A stretch of DNA of 64,000 nucleotides. Origin: Lysobacterales bacterium. GTDB taxonomy: Bacteria; Pseudomonadota; Gammaproteobacteria; Xanthomonadales; Xanthomonadaceae. Positions 26,065 through 37,163 of the stretch are shown in pieces. The position numbers were made by a program, and so were the translations under genes. Location: the NCBI GenBank assembly GCA_014946745.1, contig JADCRD010000003.1:496001-560000 (forward strand), given 5' to 3'. Position 1 is the stretch's first letter. Each line of letters begins with the position of its first letter. The notes under the pieces are model-generated. The model saw nothing but the letters and a program-made list of their open reading frames with translations, was not told where the DNA came from and did no database searches.

Positions 26065-28296
26065 TCAAACCATCAAGAGGGCGCCGGCATCCGGGCCATC
26101 CAGCCGCAGGCCCAGCACCGCGTCGTACTGCGTTGGAGAGACCAGTTCCCAGACCCCCGGGAACAGCTCGTGAACTTCGTGGGAGTGCTGCAGGTGCTGA
26201 AAGTCCCGCGGGTTCACGTTGACCGTGAAGCGCTGCAGCCGGCGCAGCGCAGCGCCTTGGCCCTGCTGCGCCATCAGTGCGGCGCGCGCAGCCGCGTAAC
26301 GCCCGTCATCGGCATCCGACTGGTACGGCACCAGGATCGCCTGCTGGCCATCATCGATCAGCTTGAAGCGCTCGGCCGCCGTGCGCAGCTGCAGGTTCTG
26401 GGCCTTCAGCAGACCGACGATGTCGTGCTGATCCAGCGCGCAGTCGCTGTAGAGGGACTGGAAGTAGCGGGTGAACAGCGCGGGCTGCAGCGGATCACCT
26501 TCAGCCTGCTTCAAAACGCCGATGCAGGCTTGCGCGCCCATCCGCTGCAGCCCCGGCGGCGCCGGCTTCATCGGCACGAACACAATCACTCTGCCCAGCT
26601 CCGCCAGCAGCCCCTCGCGGTTGCAGCGCCCGGCCGCCTGCGCGATTGAGTCCAGCCCAGCCAGCGCGCGGTAGACCACAGGGAAGTCCACATCCACACC
26701 GGCCTCGATCAGGCTGGTGCTGACCACGCGCAGCGGTGCGGTGGCGTGGCCCTCGCGTCGCGCCTCCAGTCGCTGGCGGATCTGCTGGATCACTTCGGAG
26801 CGATGGGCGCCGCACATGCGCCCCGACAGATGCAGGCTGCCCGTGGGCAGCACCGCATGCAGCGCCTGCGCATCGGCGCGGCTGTTGACGATCACCAGCA
26901 CGCAGTCGTGGGCGCTGACGCGTTCTGCCAGATCGGGCCAGTCGGTGCCTCGCGACAGGTCTTCGGGCAGCTCGACCCGCACGCGCTTCAACTGCCGGTA
27001 CAGCGCCTCGCGGTCTGCAACCAGCTCGGTGGGCTCAGGCAGGCCGCGGAAGTGCTGGCCGAAGCTGCGGCGCTCCGACAGCGCGGGCTGGGTGGCGGTG
27101 CACAGAACGATCGAGGTGCGGTAGTGCTGGCCCAGCAGGCGCAGCACGTTGGTGATCGGCAGCAGGAAGGGCGGCGGCAGCATCTGCGCCTCGTCCAGGA
27201 TCACCACGCTGTCGAGGATGTTGTGCAGCTTGCGGCAGCGGCTGGTGCGGGCGGCGAACAGGGATTCGAAGAACTGCACATTGGTGGTGACGATGATCGG
27301 CGCGTCCCAGTTTTCCGTGGCCAGCCTTGAGCGTTGGGTTTCGCGGCTGCCCTCGTTCTGGACCTCGAAGTTGCTGTGGTGCTCGACGACCGAGTCACCG
27401 AAGATCCCGCGGAACACGTCTGCGGTCTGCTCAATGATGCTGGTGTAGGGGATGACGTAGATCATCCGCTTGAAACCGTGGCACTGCGCGTGCTCCAGCG
27501 CGAAGGCCATGCTGGACAGCGTCTTGCCGCCGCCGGTGGGTACGGTGAGGCTGAACAGGCCCGGCGCGCAGGCTGCGCGCTCGCGGCAGTCGGCGAGAAT
27601 CTGCGCGCGCAGCTGCTTGACCGGGCTGTCGGCCTTGAACCTCGCCATGTGGGCATCGAAGCGCGGCTTGAGTTCGGCCAGCGCGGGATAGGCGCTGCGC
27701 AGGCGTGAGGCCGCCGGGTCGCCGAAGGCTTCGCTGTCTAGCACATCGGCATCGACCAGGCAGGAGAACAGCAGGCGCAGCCAAGTGGCGAAGGCGAGGG
27801 GCTCTTTCGCGTGAGCCCCGGGAATCGTGGGTGGCGCAAGTGCGGTGCTGTCGAGAACGTGCGGCGGTGGTGCGCCCAGCTTTGCCGCTTCGAGTCGGCC
27901 AGCCGTTCTTGCGCGTTCCAGTCGAGCCTCAAGCTCGGACGCGTCGTAGAGCCCCGCATGGTGGGCTGCGATGGGATGGGCGATGAGCACGCCGAGTTGT
28001 CCCAGATGACGCAGGGCATGCAGCGCGCCAGCGGCGGAGTGATCCACGCGACCGCTGTCGCCGATCCCCGCATCCTCGTGATCCACCTCGACGCCATTCG
28101 CCTCCAGCAGATAGCGCTGAAAATCGGCAGCGTACTTGCCGAGGTCATGCCAGCGGCCGGCCAGCTCGCCCCAGGCCTCGCCTCCAAAGGCCGCTGCGAA
28201 GCGCTGGGCGCGGCTCGCGACGCCCTCCAGATGATCCTCAAGCGCCTGAAACCTCAGTGCGCCCTGGGCGTCCGTGATTGCACGCGCATAGACCAT
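26065..28296 (-). CDS. cas3: CRISPR-associated helicase-nuclease Cas3
   Basis: A 743-residue effector that unwinds and degrades target DNA after Cascade binding. The N-terminal HD nuclease has His50-Asp51 (GRWHDLGKYA), His86 and His112-His113. The SF2 helicase follows with Walker A TGGGKT (254-259), DEAQ (368-371), the TAT motif (about 400) and the arginine motif QAAGRCNREG. The ATG at 28296 (MVYARAITDAQG) is preferred because I-C Cas3 proteins start close to this YAR motif. A GTG at 28407 would add 37 hydrophobic residues with no counterpart. It is the first gene of the operon, so the promoter should lie between 28297 and the hppA fragment. Confidence 0.93.
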   Translation of the reverse strand: MVYARAITDAQGALRFQALEDHLEGVASRAQRFAAAFGGEAWGELAGRWHDLGKYAADFQRYLLEANGVEVDHEDAGIGDSGRVDHSAAGALHALRHLGQLGVLIAHPIAAHHAGLYDASELEARLERARTAGRLEAAKLGAPPPHVLDSTALAPPTIPGAHAKEPLAFATWLRLLFSCLVDADVLDSEAFGDPAASRLRSAYPALAELKPRFDAHMARFKADSPVKQLRAQILADCRERAACAPGLFSLTVPTGGGKTLSSMAFALEHAQCHGFKRMIYVIPYTSIIEQTADVFRGIFGDSVVEHHSNFEVQNEGSRETQRSRLATENWDAPIIVTTNVQFFESLFAARTSRCRKLHNILDSVVILDEAQMLPPPFLLPITNVLRLLGQHYRTSIVLCTATQPALSERRSFGQHFRGLPEPTELVADREALYRQLKRVRVELPEDLSRGTDWPDLAERVSAHDCVLVIVNSRADAQALHAVLPTGSLHLSGRMCGAHRSEVIQQIRQRLEARREGHATAPLRVVSTSLIEAGVDVDFPVVYRALAGLDSIAQAAGRCNREGLLAELGRVIVFVPMKPAPPGLQRMGAQACIGVLKQAEGDPLQPALFTRYFQSLYSDCALDQHDIVGLLKAQNLQLRTAAERFKLIDDGQQAILVPYQSDADDGRYAAARAALMAQQGQGAALRRLQRFTVNVNPRDFQHLQHSHEVHELFPGVWELVSPTQYDAVLGLRLDGPDAGALLMV

Positions 28297-28417
28297 TTCA
28301 TCGAAGTCCCGAACTGGGAGGGTGGACGCTAGCAGCCAGCGCGCACCTGCAATACCCCACGCACTGCCAAGAAATGCAAACCCGAGGCCGATTCTTTGGT
28401 CAGACACAGCGCTGGAA

Positions 28418-28747
28418 GCACGCGGCCCTCACAAGGCGGGCCGCGTAGCGTTCAGGCATCGACCGCGGCGACTACAGCAGCGGCACCAGCAGCAAGGCGA
28501 CGATGTTGATGCTCTTGATCAGCGGGTTGATGGCCGGCGGCGATGGCGTCCATCAGCAGCCCGCCCAGCGCGGCTGGGCCGAGCAGCAGGCCGACCAGCA
28601 GAGCGATGGTCAGCAGCAGCATGGAGGGCAGGATCCTCTCCTTGATCGCCGCACGGGTCAGCAGGTCGACCGCTCTGTCCTACTCCGGCTTGCCGCTGCC
28701 TTCCATGACGCTCTTGATGTCGCGGAACTGTTGGCGCGCGAGGCCCC
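28418..28747 (-). pseudogene. Fragment of the 3' end of hppA
   Basis: This stretch repeats the end of hppA and its 3' untranslated region. Block 28418-28540 is nearly identical to the DNA from about 30427 to 30555, including the stop codon and the downstream hairpin. Block 28543-28747 matches hppA coding sequence at about 30711-30913 with scattered substitutions. About 160 bp between the two blocks are missing in the copy. No full frame remains. It lies in the same orientation as the intact gene, 10 bp after the end of the small membrane-protein gene and directly upstream of cas3. Confidence 0.9.
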
Positions 28748-28757
28748 GGCGAGACGC

Positions 28758-29099
28758 TTACGTCCGCTCCGCTGCAGGGGCGCGCTCGCGCTGCAGTTCG
28801 ATGACGCGCGTGCCGTTGTCGAGCCGCCGATCGGAGATCAGCACGAAGCCTTTGGCAGAGATCGGGGCGGATCCTGCGGCCTTGTCGATCGCGGCCTCCA
28901 GGCGTTGCCGGAAGGCGTGTTCCTGCCAGGCCCGATGGGCCGCGGGCGCGACCAGCAGCACTGCACACGCAGTCGCAGCAAGCGTCCAGGCGGGGCGCGT
29001 TGAGCGCTGACGCGGGGGTGCGTGCAGCGCCTGCTGCAGTCGCTGCAGCCCGCCCGGTGGCGGCGTCAGGATCGGCAGCTTCAGCTCAGGGCTTCTCAT
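28758..29099 (-). CDS. Small membrane protein, possible anti-sigma factor
   Basis: A 113-residue protein with a short proline-rich N-terminal part (MRSPELKLPILTPPPGG), one membrane segment (about 45-60, CAVLLVAPA) and a C-terminal part of about 50 residues that would face the periplasm. No zinc-binding anti-sigma motif is visible. It is called a possible anti-sigma factor only because it overlaps the end of the ECF sigma gene by 14 bp and has the expected topology. Codons upstream in the same frame lie within the sigma gene and are not used. Confidence 0.6.
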   Translation of the reverse strand: MRSPELKLPILTPPPGGLQRLQQALHAPPRQRSTRPAWTLAATACAVLLVAPAAHRAWQEHAFRQRLEAAIDKAAGSAPISAKGFVLISDRRLDNGTRVIELQRERAPAAERT

Positions 29100-29607
29100 G
29101 TGATCTCTCCCCACCCAGACGCAGCCGAAGCTGGCGCAGGGCTTCGTGCTTGCGCGAGCCGACCGTGCCCTCGGCGATGCCGAGCAGGGCCGCGATCTCG
29201 CGGGTGTCGAAGCCGCTGAACTCCGACAGCAGCAGCACCTCCCGCAGCGCCTGCGACAGCCCGCCCAGTGCGTGACGCAGCGCGGCGTGCTCGGCCAGCA
29301 GCTCGGGCGAACGCACCGTCGCCAGCAGGTCCCACTCGCTGGCATCGGGCTCGCTGTCGATGCTCAGAAAACGACGCAGTCCGCGCCAGCGCAGCTGGTT
29401 GCGCGCGAGGTTCAGCGCGCTCGCATAGATGAACTGATCGAGCTCTTCGATGCGCACGCGCTCGCGCGCCGCCCACACCTTCATGAAGGCCTCGTGCTGG
29501 ATGTCCTGGCACTCGCGCGGGTCCCATAGCAGGCGCAGCAGCACGTTGTAGAGCGGCCGTTCGAGTCGTCGGTATGCGCCGCTCAGGTCGGCCTCGGAGA
29601 TCGGCAT
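29086..29607 (-). CDS. ECF-type RNA polymerase sigma factor
   Basis: A 173-residue sigma-70 family protein with region 2 (about 15-85: LYNVLLRLLWDPRECQDIQHEAFMKVW) and region 4 (about 110-165: LSQALREVLLLSEFSGFDTREIAALLGIAEGTV read as a helix-turn-helix ending in SRKHEALRQL). Region 3 is absent, as in ECF sigma factors. It should direct RNA polymerase to a small regulon, probably including its own genes. The order is lipoprotein, sigma factor, small membrane protein, with 9-bp spacing before and a 14-bp overlap after. Confidence 0.9.
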   Translation of the reverse strand: MPISEADLSGAYRRLERPLYNVLLRLLWDPRECQDIQHEAFMKVWAARERVRIEELDQFIYASALNLARNQLRWRGLRRFLSIDSEPDASEWDLLATVRSPELLAEHAALRHALGGLSQALREVLLLSEFSGFDTREIAALLGIAEGTVGSRKHEALRQLRLRLGGERSHEKP

Positions 29608-29616
29608 TGCCGGCGC

Positions 29617-30360
29617 TCACGGTGCCGGCGCCGGGTCGATCGGTTCGATGCGCACCACCAGGGCCTCGCCAGCGCCGCGCTCGTCGCGGAAGCTCAGAAG
29701 CATGTATTCGCCGGGCTTCATGGTGAGACGCGCTTCAGCACCCTCCTGAGCCAGACTCGCCGCGGCCGTGACGCTGCCGGTGCGGCTCGACGTCAGGCTG
29801 AGTTCGGCGAGGTAATCCTCGCCCAGCCGGAGCAGGGTGGCAGAAATGCCGAAGTGGACGCCGGAGCTGAGGCTCGGTCGCCCGTCGGTGGTGCGGGTCT
29901 GGACCGAAGCTTCGAGTTGCCGCCAGTCCGCGTAGGGCAGCCCGGTAAGCGCTTGCCTGATTTCGGGTGCCGCCGGTGGCAAGGCATCCAGTCCTTCGCC
30001 GGCCTTCAACGCCCAGGTCTGCAAACGCACGCGATGACCGCTGTCGGGCTGAGGCTGCGACTGCTGTTTGGCCTCGCGCATCTGTTCAAGGCTGCTCGCA
30101 ATCTGCTCCAAGGTGCCGGCGTCGGCGCGAACCAGGATCTGGCCCGGGCCGGCCATGCTGGCCTTGCCTGCAGCCGAAGGCGTGAGCAGAGCATTCAGCG
30201 CGTCGACCAGAGCCTCCGTGCGATCTGGTGAGACCTCGAGGTAGCGCATCTCGAGTTCGCGGTTGGCATCCGATCCCTCACCGACCTGGCGACCGCATCC
30301 GGCCAGCGTCAGAACGTTGATGGAAAGCAGGAGCGCAAGGGTCCAACGGGCGTGTCGCAT
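29617..30360 (-). CDS. Lipoprotein with secretin-like N-domain
   Basis: A 247-residue lipoprotein. The signal peptide ends in the lipobox TLAGC with acylated Cys22. Residues 38-100 (ELEMRYLEVSPDR to LEQIASSLEQM) have the alternating strand/helix pattern of the short N1/NolW domain of secretins (an inference from pattern only). The second half is a beta-rich domain ending in MKPGEYMLLSFRDERG, again recalling the gate-proximal part of secretin-like proteins. There is no pore domain. It heads the sigma factor operon and may be the signal input or a regulon member. Confidence 0.75.
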   Translation of the reverse strand: MRHARWTLALLLSINVLTLAGCGRQVGEGSDANRELEMRYLEVSPDRTEALVDALNALLTPSAAGKASMAGPGQILVRADAGTLEQIASSLEQMREAKQQSQPQPDSGHRVRLQTWALKAGEGLDALPPAAPEIRQALTGLPYADWRQLEASVQTRTTDGRPSLSSGVHFGISATLLRLGEDYLAELSLTSSRTGSVTAAASLAQEGAEARLTMKPGEYMLLSFRDERGAGEALVVRIEPIDPAPAP

Positions 30361-30430
30361 GGCGTGTTTCCAGTGGTGGGGTCGATCTGCTTTACACGCG
30401 AGCGCAGGATTTCTTCGATCGCCAACGCAC

Positions 30431-30454
30431 GCGGCCCGCACAAAGGCGGGCCGC
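30431..30454 (-). terminator. Hairpin downstream of hppA
   Basis: GCGGCCCGC pairs perfectly with GCGGGCCGC around a 6-nt loop, 27 bp after the hppA stop. No T-run follows. A degraded version of the same hairpin is present in the hppA fragment at about 28420-28444. Confidence 0.55.
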
Positions 30455-30481
30455 GTAGCGTTCAGGCATCGACCGCGGCGA

Positions 30482-32515
<2,034 letters not shown>

Positions 32516-32720
32516 TCAGAACCCTCCCATTGCCATTCGTATGGACCCGTCGTGCGGGCCTTCGTGGACCGACGCGTCGCGAAGCGAGGAGGTGGATGGC
32601 ACAGCGCTGCGGATGAAGCGCAGCCCATCCGATCAATCAGAGTTACGAGCCCCCCGGCCCAGGTAACGCCTGCCGCCCGATCATGCGGGCGGGTCGAGTG
32701 TAGCGGGAAAGCTTCGGGGC

Positions 32721-32750
32721 CGGGATTCGGGATTGTGGATTGGGGATTGG
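32721..32750. repeat. GGGATT tandem motif
   Basis: Four imperfect units of GGGATT(C/G/T)G follow each other, ending GATTGGGGATTGG. The same motif forms an inverted pair at 49248-49388. It lies in the 341-bp space between the hppA start and the NYN gene stop (32516-32856), which otherwise holds only GC-rich palindromic sequence. Confidence 0.75.
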
Positions 32751-32856
32751 CTGTGAGGCGGCGCGTTCGCGCGGCATGCCGCGCGCGCCGCCGAACGCGC
32801 GAGCGCTGTGCGCGAGGGCCGGGCCGAAGGCAGGCGGCGCGCTTGCGCGGCATGAC

Positions 32857-33621
32857 TCAGCCGCCGCGACGTCGGCCGCGGGCGGGCTTGGGTTTGTTCG
32901 CGGCGCGACGCACTTCCACGCGCACGTGGCCGGCGGGCTCCACCGGTGTGCGCTTGATCTCGAAGGCGGCCAGCGACTCGAACAGCTGGCCGAGTTTCTG
33001 ATGTCCGTGGCTGCGCGGGTCGAACTCGGGCTGCAGGCGGCCGATCTGGTTGCCGACCTCGCCGAGCTGCGCCCAGCCGTCGTCTTCGGCGGCGGCATCC
33101 ACCGCCGAGCCCAGCAGGGCGAGCAGGGCGGCATCGCCATCGGCGGGTGCGGTCGCGACGGTGGCCTTCGCCTCCTCGCCGCCGAGAAGATCGGTGTAGA
33201 CGAAGCGGTCGCAGGCGGCCACGAAGGGCCGCGGAGTCTTGCGCTCGCCAATGCCGATCACGTTCAGCCCGCCCTCGCGCAGGCGCTGCGCCAGCCGGGT
33301 GAAATCGCTGTCGCTGCTGACGATCGCCGCGCCCTGAAGCTGTTGGCCGTGCAGCAGGTCCATGGCGTCGATGATCATCGCGCTGTCGGTGGCGTTCTTG
33401 CCGCTGGTGTAGCGGAACTGCTGGATCGGCTGGATGGAATGTTCCAGCAGGGTCTCTTTCCAGCGCCCCAGGTTGGGCGTGGTCCAGTCGCCGTAGGCGC
33501 GCTTGATCCCGGCCACGCCGTACTTGGCGACCTCGGCCAGCATGCCCGCCACCAGCGAAGCCTGGGCGTTGTCGGCATCGATCAGCACGGCGTAGCGGGG
33601 GGCGTCGGAGCGTGGGGTCAT
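32857..33621 (-). CDS. NYN-domain protein with OST-HTH/LOTUS-like C-terminus
   Basis: A 254-residue protein with an N-terminal NYN (PIN-like) nuclease domain: YAVLIDADNAQ with Asp15 and Asp17, NATDSAMIIDAMDLL and AAIVSSDSDFTRLAQRL hold the acidic metal-binding residues. A C-terminal region (about 165-235: ALLALLGSAVDAA to AFEIKR) has the spacing of an OST-HTH/LOTUS RNA-binding module, followed by a basic Lys/Arg tail. Relatives are predicted to cut or bind RNA; the target is unknown. The start MTPRSDAPRY is preferred over an upstream Met by family alignment. Confidence 0.88.
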   Translation of the reverse strand: MTPRSDAPRYAVLIDADNAQASLVAGMLAEVAKYGVAGIKRAYGDWTTPNLGRWKETLLEHSIQPIQQFRYTSGKNATDSAMIIDAMDLLHGQQLQGAAIVSSDSDFTRLAQRLREGGLNVIGIGERKTPRPFVAACDRFVYTDLLGGEEAKATVATAPADGDAALLALLGSAVDAAAEDDGWAQLGEVGNQIGRLQPEFDPRSHGHQKLGQLFESLAAFEIKRTPVEPAGHVRVEVRRAANKPKPARGRRRGG

Positions 33622-33737
33622 GGGGCACCGAGTCGTAGATGTGATGGCATAGGGTGCACCGCCTGCCGGCGCGATGCATGCTGAAAATTGCCACGCTCGC
33701 TGAAAGGCCAAGCACCTGAAGAACGATGGATCGACCC

Positions 33738-34019
33738 ATGAGTGAACATTCTCTCCCCGCGTACTGGACCACGGTCGGATCGGATGTCGTCCGCGATGGC
33801 ATGTTTGCCGAGCTGTGGCGCGAGGCGAATCCGGCTCCTGTGCTCGTCGCCGAGGCCTTCTGGTCCGACGCGAGCGCCGAGTTCACCGTTGAACTTTTCG
33901 AGGGTCCGCTGCCGATGTCGGCGGTCGAGCGGTTTCTGTCCGAGGCGCGCGCATCGCTTCCTCCGACGCAGTCTCCGCTGGAAAGCAATCGCGTTTCCGG
34001 ATTTGGCAGGCCGCGTTGA
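33738..34019 (+). CDS. Hypothetical protein, 93 aa
   Basis: I do not recognise this protein. It begins MSEHSLPAYWTTVGSD (an alternative ATG lies 12 bp upstream), has a mixed acidic composition with AEFTVELFEG in the middle and ends in GFGRPR. There is no signal or membrane segment. Codon use is like that of its neighbours, and the gene is divergent from the NYN gene with a short shared upstream region. Confidence 0.5.
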   Translation: MSEHSLPAYWTTVGSDVVRDGMFAELWREANPAPVLVAEAFWSDASAEFTVELFEGPLPMSAVERFLSEARASLPPTQSPLESNRVSGFGRPR

Positions 34020-34258
34020 GATGCGGGGCGGGGGTCAAGCTGCCGACGTCCGAGACCTACGCTGTGGTGGTGCGCCGGAGGTCCTATTCAACGCGTGCCT
34101 GCGATAGTCCGAACCGCTGCCCTCTCGGCGCTTGCAGCGAGTTTCGCGCTTGCGACGTTGGGCGGCGCTTCGCTTGGCCCAACCTGCGTGCTACACCGCG
34201 ATTACGAGCGAAGACATCGCGCGGCGGACGACACACGCGCCGGGCGCGTCCGACACCC

Positions 34259-34440
34259 CATAGGGTGGGTCTTGACCCACCGATGCGCGGCGAACAATCA
34301 CAGCGCGTTCGGTGCGGTGCTCTGAGCGATTCAAAGGAAAATCCCGGTGCGCCTCGTGGATTGGCGACCGCGAACCGGGATTCGCAGCATCGCAACCGAG
34401 GCAAGCGTCGAGCGCCGGTGGGTCAAGACCCACCCTATGG
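34259..34440. repeat. Facing pair of GGTGGGTC palindromes
   Basis: One copy in forward orientation (34259-34281) and one in reverse (34417-34440) enclose 135 bp. Each is a GGTGGGTC-GACCCACC palindrome with a CATAGG head. They lie in the 600-bp stretch 34020-34620, where I find no convincing gene. Confidence 0.85.
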
Positions 34441-34620
34441 GCTAGCCTTGGCGTGCCCTGCGGCGCGGCGGTGCACGACGCTCAGAGCTCGCTTCGCGCC
34501 ACGCATCAGGTCATGCTTGAGGCGCCGACTTCGAGGGACCAGATACGGCTCAAGCGAGATGCGCGTCATGGCTCTGGCGACTTGAATCGGTGTTTTCCTT
34601 GGCCTCGCGGGAGCAACGCA

Positions 34621-35043
34621 ATGAGATGGTCCCTGCTGATGACGCTTTCCCTTTCCACTCCGGCACTCGCGACAACGCCAACGCCGGCCGAGCTGACAGG
34701 TGTTTATCTGAAGCAGTCCACCGGCGCGATGTGGGATCCGGGGGTGCAACTCGTGCTTACCAGCAGCGGCCGAGGCACGCAGGTGATTCTGAGGTGTGGC
34801 AAAGGGGAGCTGTCAGGGCTTCCTCAAGTCCTGGCTGCAAGGGTGACGCGAGGAGAGGTCTCCTTCTCGCTGCCCGAGGGTGGAGACTCGCATTGTCCCG
34901 CAGGCGAATACAAAGGCCGCTTCCGCGTCGTCGATGGGGTTGCTACGTCGCTGACTCTCCGTCTGCCTTCGGACGAAACAGCGCTCGATCTGCAGCGCGA
35001 GTTTGGGTTCGCCCCCGCCGGCTCCTTTTACCCGTACGAGTAG
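34621..35043 (+). CDS. Secreted hypothetical protein, 140 aa
   Basis: The protein begins with a short signal peptide (MRWSLLMTLSLSTPALA), giving a mature part of about 123 residues. That part is beta-rich (GVQLVLTSSGRG, EVSFSLPEGG) and has two cysteines (LRCGKG and SHCPAG) that could form a disulfide. The family is not recognised. The ATG is chosen because a GGGAG motif lies about 9 nt upstream and the signal peptide starts there. It converges with lpdA and shares the hairpin at 35124. Confidence 0.7.
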   Translation: MRWSLLMTLSLSTPALATTPTPAELTGVYLKQSTGAMWDPGVQLVLTSSGRGTQVILRCGKGELSGLPQVLAARVTRGEVSFSLPEGGDSHCPAGEYKGRFRVVDGVATSLTLRLPSDETALDLQREFGFAPAGSFYPYE

Positions 35044-35123
35044 AGGCTGGCTTTAGCCGACGACATGCCGGCCATGGGCACGCATGCCTGTGCAAGGATT
35101 TGCTAGCCCGCGCCCGAGCTCAA

Positions 35124-35147
35124 CAAAGCCACCTGCAGGTGGCTTTG
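35124..35147. terminator. Bidirectional terminator
   Basis: A perfect 24-nt palindrome (CAAAGCCACCTG followed by its complement) lies between the convergent secreted-protein gene and lpdA. It carries TTT at each outer edge, fitting a two-way intrinsic terminator. Confidence 0.75.
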
Positions 35148-35172
35148 TGCGCGCATTTCATGGCGCTCCGGG

Positions 35173-36969
35173 CTATTTCTTCGGCAGGTAGAGGTCGGTA
35201 ATCGTCCCCTCATACACCTCGGCCGCCATGCCCACCGATTCACTCAGGGTCGGATGCGGGTGGATGGTGAGGCCGATGTCGCTGGCTTCGGCGCCCATTT
35301 CGATGGCGAGGCCGACTTCGGCGATCAGGTCGCCGGCGTTGGGGCCGACGATGCCGGCGCCGATGACCTTGTGGGTGGCTTCGTCGAACAGCAGCTTGGT
35401 GAAGCCCTCGGTGCGGCCCTGGCCGATGGCGCGGCCTGAAGCGGCGTAGGGGAACTTGCCGACGCCGACCTTGATGCCCTTGGCCTTGGCTTCGGTCTCG
35501 CTGACGCCGACCCAGGCGATTTCCGGGTCGGTGTAGGCCACGCTCGGAATCACGCGGGCGACGAATTCGGTCTTGTGGCCGGCGGCGACTTCGGCCGCGA
35601 CCTTGCCTTCGTGCGTGGCCTTGTGCGCCAGCATCGGCTGGCCGACCAGGTCACCGATGGCGAAGATATGCGGCACGTTGGTGCGCATCTGCCGGTCGAC
35701 GGCGATGAAGCCGCGCTCGGACACCGCCACGCCAGCGGCGTCGGCATTGATCTTGCCGCCGTTGGGCGTACGGCCCACCGAGACCAGCACGCGGTCGAAC
35801 AGACTCGCCTCGGGTGCTTTGTCGCCTTCGAAGCTGACCTTGAGGCCCTGCGCTTCGGCGACCACGGCGCTGACCTTGGTCTTCAGATGGATGCCCTTGA
35901 AGCGCTTGGCCAGGCGCTGCTGCAGCGGGCGCACGAGGTCCGGATCGGCACCCGGCATCAGCTGGTCGGCCAGTTCGACCACGGTGACTTCCGCGCCCAG
36001 CGCCGCATACACGCTGCCCATCTCAAGCCCGATGATGCCGCCGCCGATCACCAGCAGGGACTTCGGAATCTCCTTCAGCTCCAGCGCGTCGGTGGAGTCC
36101 ATCACCCGCGGGTCGCCCCAGGGGATGCCCGGCAGCTTGACCGGCTGCGAGCCGGCGGCGATGACGGCGTGCTCGAAGCGCACGATCTTGGCGCCGTCTG
36201 AGGTCTGCACTTCGATCTCGTGCGGGCTGATGAAGCGGCCCGTGCCGGTGACGGTGCGCACCTTGCGCTGCTTGGCCATGCCGGCCAGGCCACCGTTCAG
36301 CTGCTTCACCACTTTCGACTTGTAGGCGCGCAGCTTGTCGAGGTCGATCGTCGGCGCGCCGAACGTCACGCCGAAATCTTCGCCATGCGCCGCTTCGTCA
36401 ATCACGCGGGCGGCGTGCAGCAGGGCCTTGGACGGGATGCAGCCGACGTTCAAGCAGACGCCGCCGATCTCGGGATAGCGCTCGATCAGGATCACGTCGA
36501 GCCCCAGGTCAGCGCCGCGGAAGGCCGCGGTGTAGCCGCCGGGGCCCGAGCCCAGCACGGCGAGCTGGCAGGTGTAGTCGGCTTCGCGACCGCTGGCTTG
36601 CGCCGCCTGCGGTGCGGCTGCGGCAGGGCTTGAGGGTGCGGGCGAAGGCGCGGGTGCTGGCGTGGCCGCGGGCGCGGGCGTCGCAGCAGGGGCCGCCGCC
36701 GCGGGGGCCGCTTTCGCCGCGCCGGCTTCCTCGACGCGCAGCTTGGCGATCACGCTGCCCTCGCTGACCGCATCGCCGACCTTGACGCTGAGTGAGATCA
36801 GTACGCCGGCGTGCGAGCTCGGCACTTCCATCGTGGCCTTGTCGGATTCGAGCGTGACCAGGCCTTGATCCTTGGCGATGCTGTCGCCGGGTTTGGCCAG
36901 CAGTTCGATCACCGGCACGTCGCTGTGGCCGCCGATGTCGGGCACCTTGATCTCGATTTCCGTGCTCAC
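35173..36969 (-). CDS. lpdA: Dihydrolipoamide dehydrogenase with lipoyl domain
   Basis: A 598-residue flavoprotein that re-oxidises the lipoyl group of 2-oxo acid dehydrogenase complexes with NAD+. An N-terminal lipoyl domain (about 1-80) carries the acceptor Lys44 in ESDKATMEV, followed by an Ala/Pro linker (82-125) and the E3 catalytic part. The FAD motif is GSGPGG (140-145), the redox disulfide Cys172/Cys177 is in GGVCLNVGCIPS, and the active-site His is in HPHPTLSES. The GTG start has AGGAG 5 nt upstream. The lipoyl fusion is typical of pyruvate dehydrogenase E3 in this group, but the E1 and E2 genes are not in the window. Confidence 0.95.
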   Translation of the reverse strand: MSTEIEIKVPDIGGHSDVPVIELLAKPGDSIAKDQGLVTLESDKATMEVPSSHAGVLISLSVKVGDAVSEGSVIAKLRVEEAGAAKAAPAAAAPAATPAPAATPAPAPSPAPSSPAAAAPQAAQASGREADYTCQLAVLGSGPGGYTAAFRGADLGLDVILIERYPEIGGVCLNVGCIPSKALLHAARVIDEAAHGEDFGVTFGAPTIDLDKLRAYKSKVVKQLNGGLAGMAKQRKVRTVTGTGRFISPHEIEVQTSDGAKIVRFEHAVIAAGSQPVKLPGIPWGDPRVMDSTDALELKEIPKSLLVIGGGIIGLEMGSVYAALGAEVTVVELADQLMPGADPDLVRPLQQRLAKRFKGIHLKTKVSAVVAEAQGLKVSFEGDKAPEASLFDRVLVSVGRTPNGGKINADAAGVAVSERGFIAVDRQMRTNVPHIFAIGDLVGQPMLAHKATHEGKVAAEVAAGHKTEFVARVIPSVAYTDPEIAWVGVSETEAKAKGIKVGVGKFPYAASGRAIGQGRTEGFTKLLFDEATHKVIGAGIVGPNAGDLIAEVGLAIEMGAEASDIGLTIHPHPTLSESVGMAAEVYEGTITDLYLPKK

Positions 36970-37163
36970 GCTCGCTCCTGGAGTGCTGTTAAGCGCCCGA
37001 TTGTAGCGGCAGCGCGCAACCCCGCCGCCAGCGTACGGGGTGGTCTGGCAATGGTCGGCCGACACCCTGCGCGCGGCCCGCATCCATGCCCTTCGGCGGT
37101 GTCGGCTGCAGGCGCGCAGCGTCTAGGCTGCCGCCTCCTCCACTGCCTGCATGGAGCGCCTCG

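Noticed and set aside
28296-28407. Longer Cas3 beginning with GTG at 28407
   Set aside because: The extra 37 residues are hydrophobic and do not match the family N-terminus, which starts near the YAR motif.
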